From Phoronis australis (lineage: Eukaryota > Phoronida > Phoronidae), in assembly GCA_002633005.1 (NCBI GenBank), contig NMRA01001021.1, forward strand, positions 19,668 to 69,183: a DNA stretch of 49,516 nucleotides, read 5' to 3'. Under the pieces are notes generated by a model. It did no database searches and was not told the origin of the DNA. It worked only from the letters and a program-made list of their open reading frames with translations. How positions within the stretch are numbered: the first letter of the stretch is position 1; each line of letters begins with the position of its first letter. Made by a program: the position numbers and the translations under genes. Positions 1 to 9,639 of this stretch are shown one piece after another.

Positions 1-345
1 TGTTGACTGATCTAAAATCTGACCTGTATTTCGTTGTCCAGACATAAATCTGATGAACTTTCCATGAAATAGCTGGTAGCCAATTTCCCAGAACCGAAGA
101 GTTTGTGGGTTTTGGTAACGCATTTTGGAAGTGTTTTCCACCGAAAACCACTCGACTATATCCAGGAATAGTAGGAAACATATGTTGTTCAAAGGCACTC
201 TACCTGAGGCAAGAAGTTCATTCAGTTTCATGTAAGATTCCATGAGACCATTTTCTTTCATTGTCTCTATGACTTGAGGAAGCAAGAAGCACAACTTGTC
301 AAACTCTAATTCTTCATTACTGGGAGTCTCATCGATGTGGTCATG
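1..345 (-). CDS. Internal coding exon of an uncharacterised gene, cut by the window edge
   Basis: The minus strand is open for 115 codons from base 345 to the window edge, with no stop and no ATG requirement. It begins right after an AG that follows TTCGG, so it reads as a phase-0 exon starting His-Asp-His-Ile-Asp-Glu. The translation is rich in hydrophobic and charged blocks, including LNNICFLLFLDIVEWFS and FWEIGYQLFHGKFIRFMSG, and codon use looks coding. I recall similar FHGKFxRFMSG blocks in repetitive uncharacterised invertebrate proteins, but I cannot name the family and it may be transposon-derived. The gene continues to the left. The preceding exon is probably the open segment ending at 562, whose donor is also phase 0. 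The exon call is firm; the function is unknown. Confidence 0.7.
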
Positions 346-561
346 CTACCGAATTAACTATAGATTGGTATATACTAAAAAATCCAACTCAAATATGCAG
401 AAATTTTCATTTTAGGAAATACATTCCTCTACTGAGTTTTAACTAGAATGTAAAAATTCTATAGCTTTGTACGTATTTGGCTAAATACACAAACTAGTTG
501 CTGAGGCTCTACAAAAGAGGCCCAACTTTCAAAGTCTTCTTTAATCGTTTCTTCCACTTAC

Positions 562-756
562 GTCACCTTGTTTTACTCTGCAACATGGCTCGTCGCGTAC
601 CCCGGGGTAAAACAGATCATCGATAAACAGGAAATCGGGGAGGGCCGGGTAAATTCCGCCACTCAAGGCATGGAGGTGAAACCTTCGTGGTGACTGGCAT
701 GGGCCGAGAGCAGGGGCAGTCCACAAAAGAAAGATCGAAGCATAAAGAAGAGACAA
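562..756 (-). CDS. Probable upstream exon of the same minus-strand gene
   Basis: A GC-rich open segment on the minus strand ends at base 562 at a consensus 5' splice site (GTAAGT, bases 556-561). The last codons read RVKQGD and end in phase 0, which joins in frame to the exon starting at 345 after a 216-base intron. The translation contains GGIYPALPDFLFIDDLFYPG. The upstream limit is not resolved: there is no ATG in frame, an in-frame TGA lies just above 756, and acceptors near 719 or 698 are possible. The hydrophobic start of the open frame may be intron rather than a signal peptide. No family is recognised. Confidence 0.45.
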
Positions 757-779
757 AATCTTAGAGAACTCTCGTCAAC

Positions 780-980
780 TACCTACCATTCGTGCATTTA
801 CACTTTTTGGTCTTCCATAGCCCTTTGGTTAGACGCCCAGTTTTTAAAATATTGGATCGTCTGCGCTCACTTGAAAACATGCGGGGGAAATGGTATACAT
901 TTTTCGCTACAGAAGTCCGCTCTTGGAGGGGTTGCCTGGTGTGGTTGTTCTTTGCCCCTCCGTCCATGAATTCACTGAAC
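780..980 (-). CDS. Possible further upstream exon, lysine/arginine-rich
   Basis: The minus strand is open through about 67 codons and ends near a GTAGGTAG donor-like sequence at 775-782. An acceptor-like ATACAG or TTCAG lies at the upstream end. The peptide is basic (RRRSNILKTGRLTKGLWKTK). Joining it to the segment ending at 562 needs a very short intron of about 70-90 bases and a particular donor choice to keep frame, so membership in the same gene is only a guess. Confidence 0.25.
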
Positions 981-982
981 AC

Positions 983-1659
983 GACTGTATATTATTTACC
1001 ACGGGAAGTAATACATAATTTAAATTCGTCATGAAAATCACAGAATGAGTGCGTGCGAAGCACAGCAGCATCAACCAAGAAATAGCATGAAACGGAATCG
1101 AAAACCAGAAGAACTTGGAAGGCCACTATGTGAATTAGACAAAGTTAACATTCTTAATGGTTTTAAAGTAATAAAACTATCGAAACTTGTTTCCCAAAGA
1201 ATTCCATGAATAGCATTTTTTGAAGATCGTTATCGTGTAAGCATTATTGATGGAGAGATGTTCGCACGAAACGAGCTGTTGATTTTTATGACCCCAGTTG
1301 CAGTACAGTGTAGTACTCTAGAAAAATAGGAAAATTTTGCTGCTAAATTCGGTGGGTATGACTAGAAATGACTGATCGGATTCATGTGTAGCTTTTACAC
1401 ATTATGTGCGTCATGCATTCTTTAAAAGTTTACTAGGAATTGTTTTTGCGGTTTCACTTTTGCATGAGGGATCATTAAAAATAGGACACTTGTGTTTTTT
1501 ATGGAATAACTCATTAAAAGGAAATGATGAGTTTAAAAAACTGTTTTTGATATTTCAACTTGGAACATTTATAGCAAATGAAATTCGGTCATGGTACCGA
1601 TATCGTTGTTTTGCTAAGAATGCGGCTTTCTTTTTTGCATAATTTTACTAACAAGATAA
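983..1659. other. No feature seen
   Basis: AT-rich sequence without recognisable coding exons, structured repeats or RNA genes. A 78-codon open frame at 1406-1642 has no splice context or recognisable content and is probably chance. Confidence 0.4.
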
Positions 1660-2935
1660 AATAGCGTGACCCAGTTATTGACAAGTTATTATAAAACCTA
1701 AAATCAAAGTCTAAAGGGTTTTTATTCTAAGAATACCTTTACAGACTTAGCTTTTATGCTTCTGAAGATATTTGACTGAAGGCATAGACTTGACTTGTAT
1801 CATGTTTTCTAAAACCTACTGGTCTATTTACACCAAACCAACTTCAATAGATTTTAAAAATCATGCAATGCAAAGATTTGTCAATAAGGTCCTACACAAC
1901 ATTAAGGTGCAACGTGCATGTACTGGAAATCGTGAACAAAATTTCTGTGCTTTTCAGAATGCAACACAAACCGTGACAGGCCACGAGAACGGTGGCATAG
2001 ATAACAATCCGTGAAAATAACTTGAATTTGCCACCGAGCTAGTATAATATGCTCACACCAATATCGCGCTCTTTTGCGATATATTTATACCCTTTAGTTA
2101 ATCAAAGTTACCGGATCTTAGAACGTGTGACAAATTAACACTACTTCTCAAAATTAAACTTCATCTTAATGTCAAAGTTTATGTAATTCACTTTTTTGTC
2201 CTTTGGATTGTTTCATTTCAGTCCTCCGCTGTTTTATTGCATTTTACAACGTCTTAGCAAACATTTTGGAAATGATGTAGACTAAAACCATGGCAGAGAT
2301 TAGACGACTCGATTAGTCACAGAAGTGACGTCAAGTAGCTTACCGGGATTTTCTGTAGACATACCCACCCGATGAAACGCCCGTGGGCGTTTATTTGGAA
2401 AATTATTCCTAATAAACGCATATGGGCGTTTACTTGGTGTTACAACTTTTGGTGTCAAGTGTCCAGATAGTGGGCGTTTATTCGGAAAATTTCCTCTTTA
2501 AAGCCCACTATGCGTCAACTTTTAGCCACAAATTCAGTTTTGTGGAGCATTTATCATTTGTATATACGAATAAAGTGTTGGCGAACTATGTATTTATTAA
2601 CTTAAAATTAAAACACAGTTTTATGCAAAAAAATCGTTGATATTTTCATATCAGCCGAGGCTATGACTTTCCGATTACACGCCCCACCTTTCCGAATAAA
2701 CGCCCGGGCGTTCATTTGGTGTTACTGAAATGCCTGAAATTTTTCGTTTTCCGAATACACGCCCATTAGCTTACCTACGGAAAACAACGGTAGCAACAAA
2801 GACTGGTCCCAAATATTATAAGTATGCAGATTTGTCCCTTCACCACAATTCTCATCATTGGTGTTTTGTCAAAAATTGACACGTTTAGACAAGAATGTCC
2901 CGGAATCGAATCAGATGAGTTTTGAATTATATCCT
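1660..2935 (+). repeat. Interspersed repeat, copy 1 (related to 10440-10680 and 21192-23650)
   Basis: Three blocks of this stretch recur elsewhere in the same order. Bases 1665-1740 (GTGACCCAGTTATTGACAAG onwards) match 21194-21262. Bases 2155-2345 (AACTTCATCTTAATGTCAAAG onwards) match 23262-23430. Bases 2840-2932 match 10500-10585 and 23490-23560. The copy stops at 2935 inside a shared GAGTTTTGAATTATAT motif, exactly where gypsy gag coding begins. I see no coding capacity, so this looks like an old non-autonomous element of unknown class. Confidence 0.65.
2363..2765. repeat. Cluster of inverted GGGCGTTTATTCGGAAA motifs
   Basis: The phrase GGGCGTTTATT(T/C)GGAAAATT occurs at about 2386 and 2473, with a related GGGCGTTTACTTGGTGTTAC at 2425. 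Reverse-complement forms (CCGAATAAACGCCC and CCGAATACACGCCC) occur near 2692 and 2751. The arrangement resembles the ends of a short inverted-repeat element of about 400 bases. No target duplication was resolved. Confidence 0.45.
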
Positions 2936-2936
2936 A

Positions 2937-3428
2937 GGTGTGAGTTCCGCTCACGCAAACGCGCCAAAGGCGAAAGCGTGGCAGATTTTGGATACGACCC
3001 GTGGCCGCAAAGGCGTATCCTGACTTTGACAATTTCTCAAGGGAAACACTAATTATTTACCAGTTTATTTCGGGCTTGGGTGAACAGTCATTAAAACGAC
3101 ACGTTCATCCCACTACTGAAGACATCGCCATAGCTCTAGCAGTGGAATTCGAAGCGTTTGAAGGTTCTCAAACGTTGAGGAAACCCTCTAACGGAGATAG
3201 CATCATAGCCCTTGGGGCTGGAGGGCAGAATGCTCAATTCAATAGAATGGAGAGTTTAGAGACTTGCGTGCCGAGCTAGGGCGCTTACGTAAAAAGGATT
3301 TAACTTGTTTTTCATGCGGAGAAGTCGGCCACATAAGTCGAGAGTGTCGAGCACAGCGACAACAGTCGTCCCAGGCGGCTCAAATAAACCACCCAGCGGG
3401 GACGTCAAACTAGTTACGGCTGTTAACG
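2937..3428 (+). pseudogene. gag: Ty3/gypsy gag remnant with CCHC zinc knuckle
   Basis: The reading shifts between frames but gives a typical gag C-terminal half. A basic segment (FRSRKRAKGESVADFGYD) is followed by AYPDFDNFSRETLIIYQFI, the conserved gypsy gag helix block. A CCHC knuckle follows at 3306-3347 (CFSCGEVGHISREC, spacing C-x2-C-x4-H-x4-C). At least two frameshifts are visible, near 3000 and near 3245. The N-terminal part and the 5' LTR are missing because the element is truncated at the 1660-2935 repeat. A CAGTGACGGAT element is inserted directly downstream, separating it from the protease. It is not functional. Confidence 0.85.
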
Positions 3429-4411
3429 CAGTGACGGATCTAGGACATCACAAGGGGGGCCCAACATTTTGTCTGGAAACATTTGTGCGAAGCACGATTA
3501 GATGCGCATAGCACCGAATGGGGTGAGGTCGGGAGGAGGGTTCTGTTTTTCCTCTAAAAATCAAGCATTTTCCTTGATTCCTAAAGTATTATCCAAGAAA
3601 AAAAGACAAAGAAAAAGAAGAAAAACAAAAACGCGGAGAACGTGTCAAACATGAAGAGCTTCATTTATCACAGACTTGAACTCACAACCTGGCGGGTAGA
3701 GCGCGCGTGCTTTACCACTGCACCACCACGACTTCACTCTTAATTTGATAATAAGAGACCTACTTGTTCATGGTCCACAGCGTTTGCGCGCAAACCCCAC
3801 TTCTTTTTGTAATGCTTATTACATTTTTTATATTTTGTGCAATAAGTTTGTAACAAATTTGTTGTATTTAAAATAGTCTTCAATTGCCCAAAAGACCAAA
3901 TCCGTTTTTTGTGTTGGCATTAATGACGCGATTGCTTTGGAAATCGTCTTAAGTTAAGGTTTGACAAAGAGAGAATTATGAGTTTCTGAGTGATTCACTA
4001 AGGCTTCGATTAAAATTCACATCTTACCAGCAGCTTCTGTTTTTTCATCGTCACTCAGATTCCATTTTCTTTAAAAAAATTAAGTAATTTACTTCATTGC
4101 ACAGTGAAGCAGACTTCGGAAACGGAGTCGGAAAGCGCAGCGCCACTGCCTGTCGCCTGGGATATTGTGGGAGACCCTATACATAGCTATAGTTTCGTTA
4201 CGATTGAGCCGTGTTCCGAATTTGACACTTGAAATTGGATCTGAGCACCCCCCCAAACACACTAAAACTGCACACATTTAAATCTTGTTTCCGCAGTATA
4301 ATGTTAATTACCGGGGTTAATTAACAAACTCAACATTTCCCTACGCTTTTGCTATTTTATTTTTTGCGGCAGCCAAGGGGGGGGGGGGCGGCCCCCCTAA
4401 ATCCGCCTATG
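3429..4411 (+). mobile_element. CAGTGGCGGAT-type non-autonomous transposon, copy 1 (inserted in gypsy)
   Basis: The element runs from CAGTGACGGATCTAGG to CCTAAATCCGCCTATG, with inner inverted ends GGCGGATYTAGG. It is flanked by a perfect 5-bp direct repeat TAACG (3424-3428 and 4412-4416). It sits between gag and protease of the gypsy element, so it is younger than that element. The interior carries a tRNA-like Pol III promoter on the minus strand (about 3660-3735) and AT-rich sequence but no coding. The ends resemble hAT-like MITEs, but the 5-bp duplication is shorter than the usual 8 bp, so the superfamily is left open. Confidence 0.8.
3660..3735 (-). repeat. tRNA-derived segment inside transposon copy 1
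   Basis: On the minus strand this reads as a tRNA-like module: an A-box-like TGGTGCAGTGG, an anticodon-arm-like GCGCGC region and a B-box-like GAGTTCAAGTC. It is the counterpart of the better preserved copy at 20845-20915. It is not a working tRNA gene, because the acceptor stem does not close. Confidence 0.55.
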
Positions 4412-4612
4412 TAACGAGACCGGGGGGTTCAGTCGGAAGCAGTGCTGAGTCGTTAGCAGGTTGTCTGTTTGTGAATGTACATATTTTTAGTAGGGGATTT
4501 GAAGCATTGTATGATGGTGGGTCGGCTGGGACGATTATTTCTAGATCTGTGTTCATGCGCGCACCCAGCCTTCAATATGGGGGGCTCGAATTCCTGACGT
4601 TATGGACCTTTT
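4412..4612 (+). pseudogene. Ty3/gypsy protease remnant with mutated active site
   Basis: One frame reads VNVHIFSRGFEALYDGGSAG and then TIISRSVFMR. This matches the core of a retrotransposon aspartic protease, where the family motif is D-T/S-G-(S/A) followed by hydrophobic residues. The catalytic triad motif appears as Asp-Gly-Gly, so the middle residue is changed. The segment is separated from gag by the inserted transposon and is cut at 4613 by a second copy of the same repeat. The order gag, then protease, agrees with a single original element. Confidence 0.7.
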
Positions 4613-4787
4613 GCGGATCTAGGATATCACAAGGGGGGCAACATTTTGTCTGTAAACATTTGCACAAAGCACGATTGTAGATGCGCATAGCACCGAATGG
4701 GCATACCCCCCTCCCGCCCAGGAAAAAATTCTGTTTTTTCCTCTAAAAATCAAGCATTTTCCTAGATTCCTGAAGTATTATCCAAGA
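4613..4787 (+). mobile_element. CAGTGGCGGAT-type transposon, 5' fragment (copy 2)
   Basis: Bases from GCGGATCTAGGATATCACAAG to TATTATCCAAGAA repeat the first ~175 bases of copies 1, 3 and 4 with few changes. The first bases of the element and everything after the fragment are missing. It interrupts the gypsy protease and abuts the minus-strand pseudogene at 4788. Confidence 0.75.
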
Positions 4788-5590
4788 AGACACTCCGACG
4801 AGCATACATAGTGGCACGCAGGCGTCATGCCAGCAATAACATCATCATACCGCTTCAGACCAGCTCTCAAATCATCATGAAGAATATCATTGGCCATTGA
4901 TTCTTCTGACGAACTATTCTCTGTCACTGCGAATTCTGAAAACCTATACTCTGAATATACCAATGGCAGTAGGGCGGAAGCCAGAAGTGAACTCTCGTGA
5001 GGGCATTCCACTGTAATCCAGGGTTCAGAATCGGAAGACACTGGCTGAGCATGACATGTCCCAGAGTATACATCTAGTTATGTGATCAGTTGGGATGTCT
5101 AGGATGTCTGAAGAATCTGTCTCCATATTCTGGCGAGCCAAAATTTGTGTACAAGCATTGAACTGCTCCACCTCTTGGCATGGAATCTGTGTGTACTGTG
5201 TTGGTGACATTCCGGACTCCTGGAATTTCTCGGATGAACCTGAATTTCTTTCTTCATTGGTTTTGGATTGGCGTTACTTGATCTGTCAATATTTGGAAGT
5301 GGGATGTTGAATGTTCTGGGCTTTTCTGATAGCATTCAGTGCTGAGTCTACCAACATATGCCCCCTCACTGCTCTATCCCCACTTTTTTCGTTTAACAAA
5401 AGGATCACACTGTTTGATGCATGCACCATCTCAAGAACTTCTTGAAGACCTGTGCCTGACATTAGGTATCCAATGCATCCCAGAAAGCTCATCTCAGTAT
5501 GAAATCTTCCAAGCCTGGCTAAGAACCAGAGTCTGCAGATCACTGTCGTTTTGTTTGCTGGCACTAATTTCCTCTAAAATCAGTTACCTA
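4788..5590 (-). pseudogene. Frameshifted relic of a repetitive uncharacterised metazoan protein
   Basis: Reading the minus strand from about 5590 gives GRFHTEMSFLGCIGYLMSG, GTGLQEVLEMVHASNSVILL and RGHMLVDSALNAI. The frame then shifts into NIPLPNIDRSS and again into SPTQYTQIPCQEVEQFNACTQ. A last open part around 4778-5041 is acidic (TENSSSEESMANDILHDDL). The FHTxMSFLGxIGxLMSGTGLQ and RGHxLVDxALN blocks belong to a repetitive protein family I recall from cnidarian and other invertebrate genomes, often near transposons; I do not know its function. At least two frameshifts make it a relic. It sits inside the wrecked gypsy element where reverse transcriptase should be. Confidence 0.6.
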
Positions 5591-5599
5591 TGTTCATAA

Positions 5600-6650
5600 A
5601 AAGCATGCATATTAAACAAATTGTGAGTCCTAACTATTAAAATTTAATTAGTAACTTTTTGTTACACAATCCTATTTGCTTTTCATCAAATTCAGGTGAA
5701 ATCAGAAGCCAAATTCTCAATACATGCCAGCAGCAGACGAAATCGATGCTTGGGAACAACTAATAATATCTCCAATAGCATAGAAAAAAGCCCCTTCCTG
5801 CCCAATTTTATTAAGGGTTTGTGTAATGAATAAGCCATTAACTCCACCAGAATAACATATTTTTCTAAGAAATATTATTTTTGATACCTCAAATGAATAT
5901 ATTTTACAGAAAAATAATTGAGTTTGTGAAATTTATTATGAAAATTTAACTAAAGCCTTTTCTGAAAAGCACACCAACTTTAATGTTATATAATCTAAAA
6001 TGTGATTAAAATTCCACATTTAGTATCGAAATCTGAAAAACAAAGTATAGAAACAATCAACTCATTAACCCTGACTGTAGATTGTAAAATGTTTTTGCGT
6101 AAATGCGTATCAGGTTACAAAGAAAGTTTGCAGAACGTAAATGCGGTAAATTGGGGTTTGTGAATTGGCAGCCATTTTGGCGGCCATTTTGTCAGCTATC
6201 TTGATTTTTTTCTCGCAAACCAGCGACCAATTGTAAGGTCCAGATATTTTAAATTGTCTAACTTACAAAAGAATAAAACTTTTGCCATTTTCAGGGCAAA
6301 ACATAAAAAGAAATCTTGCAACATGTACCAAATCGCCGTTTCGGCCGCATTTTTGTCGGCCATATTTTATGGAAAATTGGCATCTTTTGATTGATATGCC
6401 TGTTATGAAAAGGATATAATCAATGACAAACTTTATTGTTTTATTTTTAGCTGTTACATAAGAGTAATATGCCAGAAAACAACAAACACCGGTTTTGTCG
6501 GCTATTTTTTCCATCTTAAAAAACCGACTTCCGCCACTCCGATTTCGGTAGATTTTTTTCTGACACCAAGGGATATTTGAAGATGCCATTTATGCAAAAA
6601 AAGTTCTGTTGCAATTTTTTCTAGTTTGGGCCCTGTGGAGCCCTAGAATG
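5600..6650. repeat. AT-rich filler with GGCCATTTTGTCGGC-type repeats
   Basis: No coding is seen. Between 6165 and 6520 the phrase GGCC(G/A)CATTTTTGTCGGCCAT and variants occur four times (near 6170, 6184, 6345 and 6495), so this looks like a degenerate tandem or satellite-like insert. It replaces the reverse transcriptase region of the gypsy element. Confidence 0.45.
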
Positions 6651-6654
6651 GCTG

Positions 6655-7190
6655 GACTATCAGGTATTTGTCTCAAGTACAGAACGTGGAAGAGACAGTT
6701 CTAGCGTATGCTAACAAAACTTTGTCTAAATCTCAGCAGGGGTATTGTACTACCTATCGTGAATTATTGGCCGTGGTGACGGTTTGTAAAAAATTTTCGC
6801 CATTATTTGTGGGCCGGGTAGGAAATTTACTGTGAGATCAGATCATAGTTCTTTAAGTTGGCTAAGAAATTTTAAGGAACCTACTGATATGGTAGCGAGA
6901 TGGATTGCTATTTTGAACACTTATGATTTTGAAATCAGACATCGTAAGAGGAGTCTTCACGGGAATGCTGATGGTCTTTCTAGGAAACCCCGACGACGTT
7001 GTCAGCGTGAAGATTGCCAACAATGGACAAATTGTTGTTTTGTGGAGGCAGCTGTGCCGAAATGCAGAAAACGTAAGGTTAATATTGCATCCTGTTATTC
7101 TCAAGTGTTTGGTTGCCAACTTGGAGTTCAGAAGAACTGCGCAAGTTTCAACTCGATGATTCGGTCATTGGTCCTGTTGTTTTGACAAAA
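6655..7190 (+). pseudogene. pol: Ty3/gypsy RNase H remnant
   Basis: The first frame carries QQGYCTTYRELLAVV, the typical RNase H block with Tyr, Glu-Leu-Leu-Ala. After a frameshift near 6800-6825 it continues as VRSDHSSLSWLRNF (the conserved T-D-H-x-S-L-x-W-L motif, here Ser-Asp-His). ARWIAILNTYDFEIRHRKRS and NADGLSR follow; the latter is the hallmark NADALSR end of the gypsy RNase H/connection. The reverse transcriptase that should precede it is absent. The open frame runs on as a Cys-rich linker (CQREDCQQWTNCC) before integrase. It is clearly gypsy but cannot make an enzyme. Confidence 0.85.
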
Positions 7191-7219
7191 GAGGCTTCGG
7201 TGGAAAAACCTTTGATGAA

Positions 7220-8721
7220 ATGGGCGGTTATGATAGATTAATCAAACGTTTAATGAGTGAATGGAATTTGCTTGAATTTAGAGATGGTGTTTTATATCGA
7301 CGATGGGTCGATAGTGAAGGTGTTGAAGATAGACTAGTGGTTGTTGTTCCGCAAGTTCTGCGAAGTGAAATTATGACGGCTTTGCATGACAATCGTACGG
7401 CAGGTCATCTTGATAGTGAGAGAACTTTAAAAGCTGTGAGATCACGATTTTACTGACCAGCCGGGTTATTAGGAGATGTCACTTGGTGGTGTCGCAAGTG
7501 CGATATGTGTGCACGTCGGAAACCAGGTCCAGGGCGAGGTCATGACCCTCTCAAGCCTAGTATTAAGTTGGCGCTCCTTTTCAACGGTATTGCGATATGG
7601 ACATCATGGGTCCTCTCACTGAAACAGAAAATGGCAATAAGTATATACATTATGGTTGTCAGTGATTATTTTAGTAAATGGGTTGAAGCCTATGAGTATA
7701 CCTAATCACACGGCTTATACTGTTGCGGATACTCTGATGACTCTTTTCCGGCATTAGTCGATTTGGAGTAGCTAAATTTTTGCATACCGACCAGGGTAAA
7801 GAATTTGAGAGTGAGCTTATGGCTGAACTCTGTAAACTTTTACGAGTTAGCAAAACGCGTACCACACCCTATCGTCCCCAGAGTGACGGTATGATTGAGC
7901 GTTTTGATCGGACTGTTCAGCAGATTCTGGCTATGTTTGTGAATGATAAGCATGAGGATTGGAATGATCATTTACCATATGGCATGATGGCATACCTATC
8001 TACTGTTCATGACAGTACTGGTTGTACTCCATATTCACGCAAGTTGATTTTTGGTCGCGAAATGTCGCTTCCTATTGATATTATGGTTGGTAATCCTGTG
8101 GAGGCAGATTCGGAATCCTCTCCGTCATGCTTGGTTGAATATGTTGAGTGGCTGAGGTCGTCTGTCCAATACTCTTTTGAATTTGCGAGGGAGAATCTAC
8201 AAAACAGTTCTAGGCGGCAGAAAACGTATTATGACTCGAAGACAGTTTTGAATAAATTTGAGGAGGGTCGTTTTGTTTATAGGCGGTACCCACCCACGGC
8301 TCAACAGAAATTGGAATTGGGTTGGCGGGCTCCCTACTTAATTCTTGCAAAGTTATCTGACTACCTTTACAGAGTTCAAGAAGGGCCTGGTTCTCGCGCA
8401 ATTGTTGTGCACGTAGACCATTTAAAGGCCTGTTCACTGGAAGGCTTGGTTCCCTGGGATTCTGCACCACCGATTGTGGATGAAAATCCTTCGGATGTCC
8501 ATTACACAGCACCCAGTGATTCTCCACCATCGAATGTGGACAAGAATCACTCAAATCGGGAGAATACTCCGCCACCAGCGACCGAGAACACCACAGGACC
8601 GACAATTAAGAGAAGTCGTGTTATTCGGAAGCCAGTGAGATTCATCCAGGGTTCTGGAGGACGAGACCAGGCCTTTGACGAAGTGTGGACGAAAGTCTGC
8701 GGGGGCAAGGGCTGTGGGTAG
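7220..8721 (+). pseudogene. pol: Ty3/gypsy integrase remnant with D,D-35-E core and GPY/F-like domain
   Basis: The HHCC zinc-binding domain (H-x-AGHLDSERTLKAV, then CRKCDMC) is interrupted by a TGA at 7454. A frameshift near 7590 leads into NKYIMVVSDYFSKWVEAY, the catalytic core start, and another lies near 7700-7780. From 7780 one frame is open for 313 codons. It contains HTDQGKEF with the second catalytic Asp and MIERFDRTVQQ with the Glu, exactly 35 residues apart. A GPY/F-like module follows (LGWRAPYLILAKLSDYLYRV, then VHVDHLK), with Ala in place of Gly. The tail is Pro/Ser/Asn-rich and ends in a basic RVIRKPVRF motif. The catalytic C-terminal half is intact, but the gene as a whole is broken. 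Confidence 0.88.
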
Positions 8722-8758
8722 AAGATCACACGTCCCAAGAAGTTCAGGGAACACCTGA

Positions 8759-9037
8759 AAACCCGGCTGCACCAGAAACAAAACGATTTTTATCTGCAGC
8801 TCTTTTGGGTTTCGTCACCAGCGACGACGTCAAGTCTACCGGTATGTTAAAAAGAAGGGTCACGGGACTGTTGGAACTCTGGTGGTCGCCAACCGACAAT
8901 ACTGGGAACGGACTCGGCCGCTGCGGAGAAAAGGAGGCAAGTTCAAGCGCTTTGCCGGGGACAGGCGACGCCGTTCACAGCTGACGTCCCTTATGCCATT
9001 AGATAATGGGTTATTGAAGGCTTTGTTGGTCAGTTGA
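8759..9037 (+). other. Basic open frame downstream of integrase
   Basis: A stop-free frame of about 92 codons without ATG overlaps none of the pol frame and is strongly basic. It contains RHQRRRQVYRYVKKKGHG, RPLRRKGGKFKRFAGDRRRR and then a hydrophobic end. It lies between the pol stop and the polypurine tract. It could be a decayed extra ORF of the retrotransposon or a chance frame. Confidence 0.25.
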
Positions 9038-9318
9038 ATTTGGTAGATTTTTTTGTATGTTTTCTTTGTGCGGCCACACAATCGATCAGTGTGCGCAGCA
9101 TAGGGCTATTTTAGCCTTTTATATTATATTTGTGGTTTGGGGTCCGCTTTGGTTTTAGATGAGTTTTTGCATATTACTTGTTTGTGATTGAAATACAGAA
9201 CTATGTGTGGCATATTCTGTGTATTATGTAATGTGTTTGAGATAAGTGTTTGGTAACTTGCTATATTTTTTTATTTAAACTCACGACTTTTGAATCTAGT
9301 ACAGAGTACTTTAGATCT

Positions 9319-9400
9319 GAGAGGGGAGTGTGACGGGAGCGCCGTCTATTGATGGAGTCGTGAGTGAAGTAGAGTCGTCAGGCAAGACTATTTTTAATTC
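9319..9400 (+). mobile_element. Polypurine tract and start of the gypsy 3' LTR
   Basis: GAGAGGGGAG at 9319-9328 is a polypurine tract followed immediately by TGTGACGGGAGCGCCG, the expected TG start of an LTR. The end of the LTR was not identified, and no 5' LTR copy exists in the window, so its length is unknown. Confidence 0.65.
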
Positions 9401-9485
9401 CTAACCAGCAAGATCTTCCTATCCAGTGCAGACCTGTTGTCAAAGCCTCTTAGCGGGGGATTGGCATAGGGGGTTGGGGTTGTAA

Positions 9486-9629
9486 AATCTGGTGCAACTG
9501 AATGTGTGGAAATAACAGGTACGGTAATGCGTGTCAGGGGGAAAGGGCATGGTGAGGTTATTCTTAACCTTCATGAAGTTCCTTCAAGTTTATTTCATGA
9601 AACTGTTTTGCTATCAATTGTAAACCCAT
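9486..9629 (+). pseudogene. Short coding-like fragment, unidentified
   Basis: One frame reads ECVEITGTVMRVRGKGHGEV and then ILNLHEVPSSLFHETVLLS before a stop. The composition looks protein-coding, and the fragment lies just beyond the gypsy LTR start. It could be another retroelement fragment. I do not recognise a family. Confidence 0.3.
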
Positions 9630-9639
9630 AACAATATAT

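Noticed and set aside
2937-3300. 5' LTR of the gypsy element
   Set aside because: No second copy of TGTGACGGGAGCG was found upstream; the element is truncated.
3660-3735. Functional tRNA gene
   Set aside because: A- and B-box-like motifs are present but the acceptor stem does not pair and the module recurs inside a transposon.
7671-8781. Minus-strand frames across the integrase region
   Set aside because: They are antisense shadows of the gypsy pol frame.
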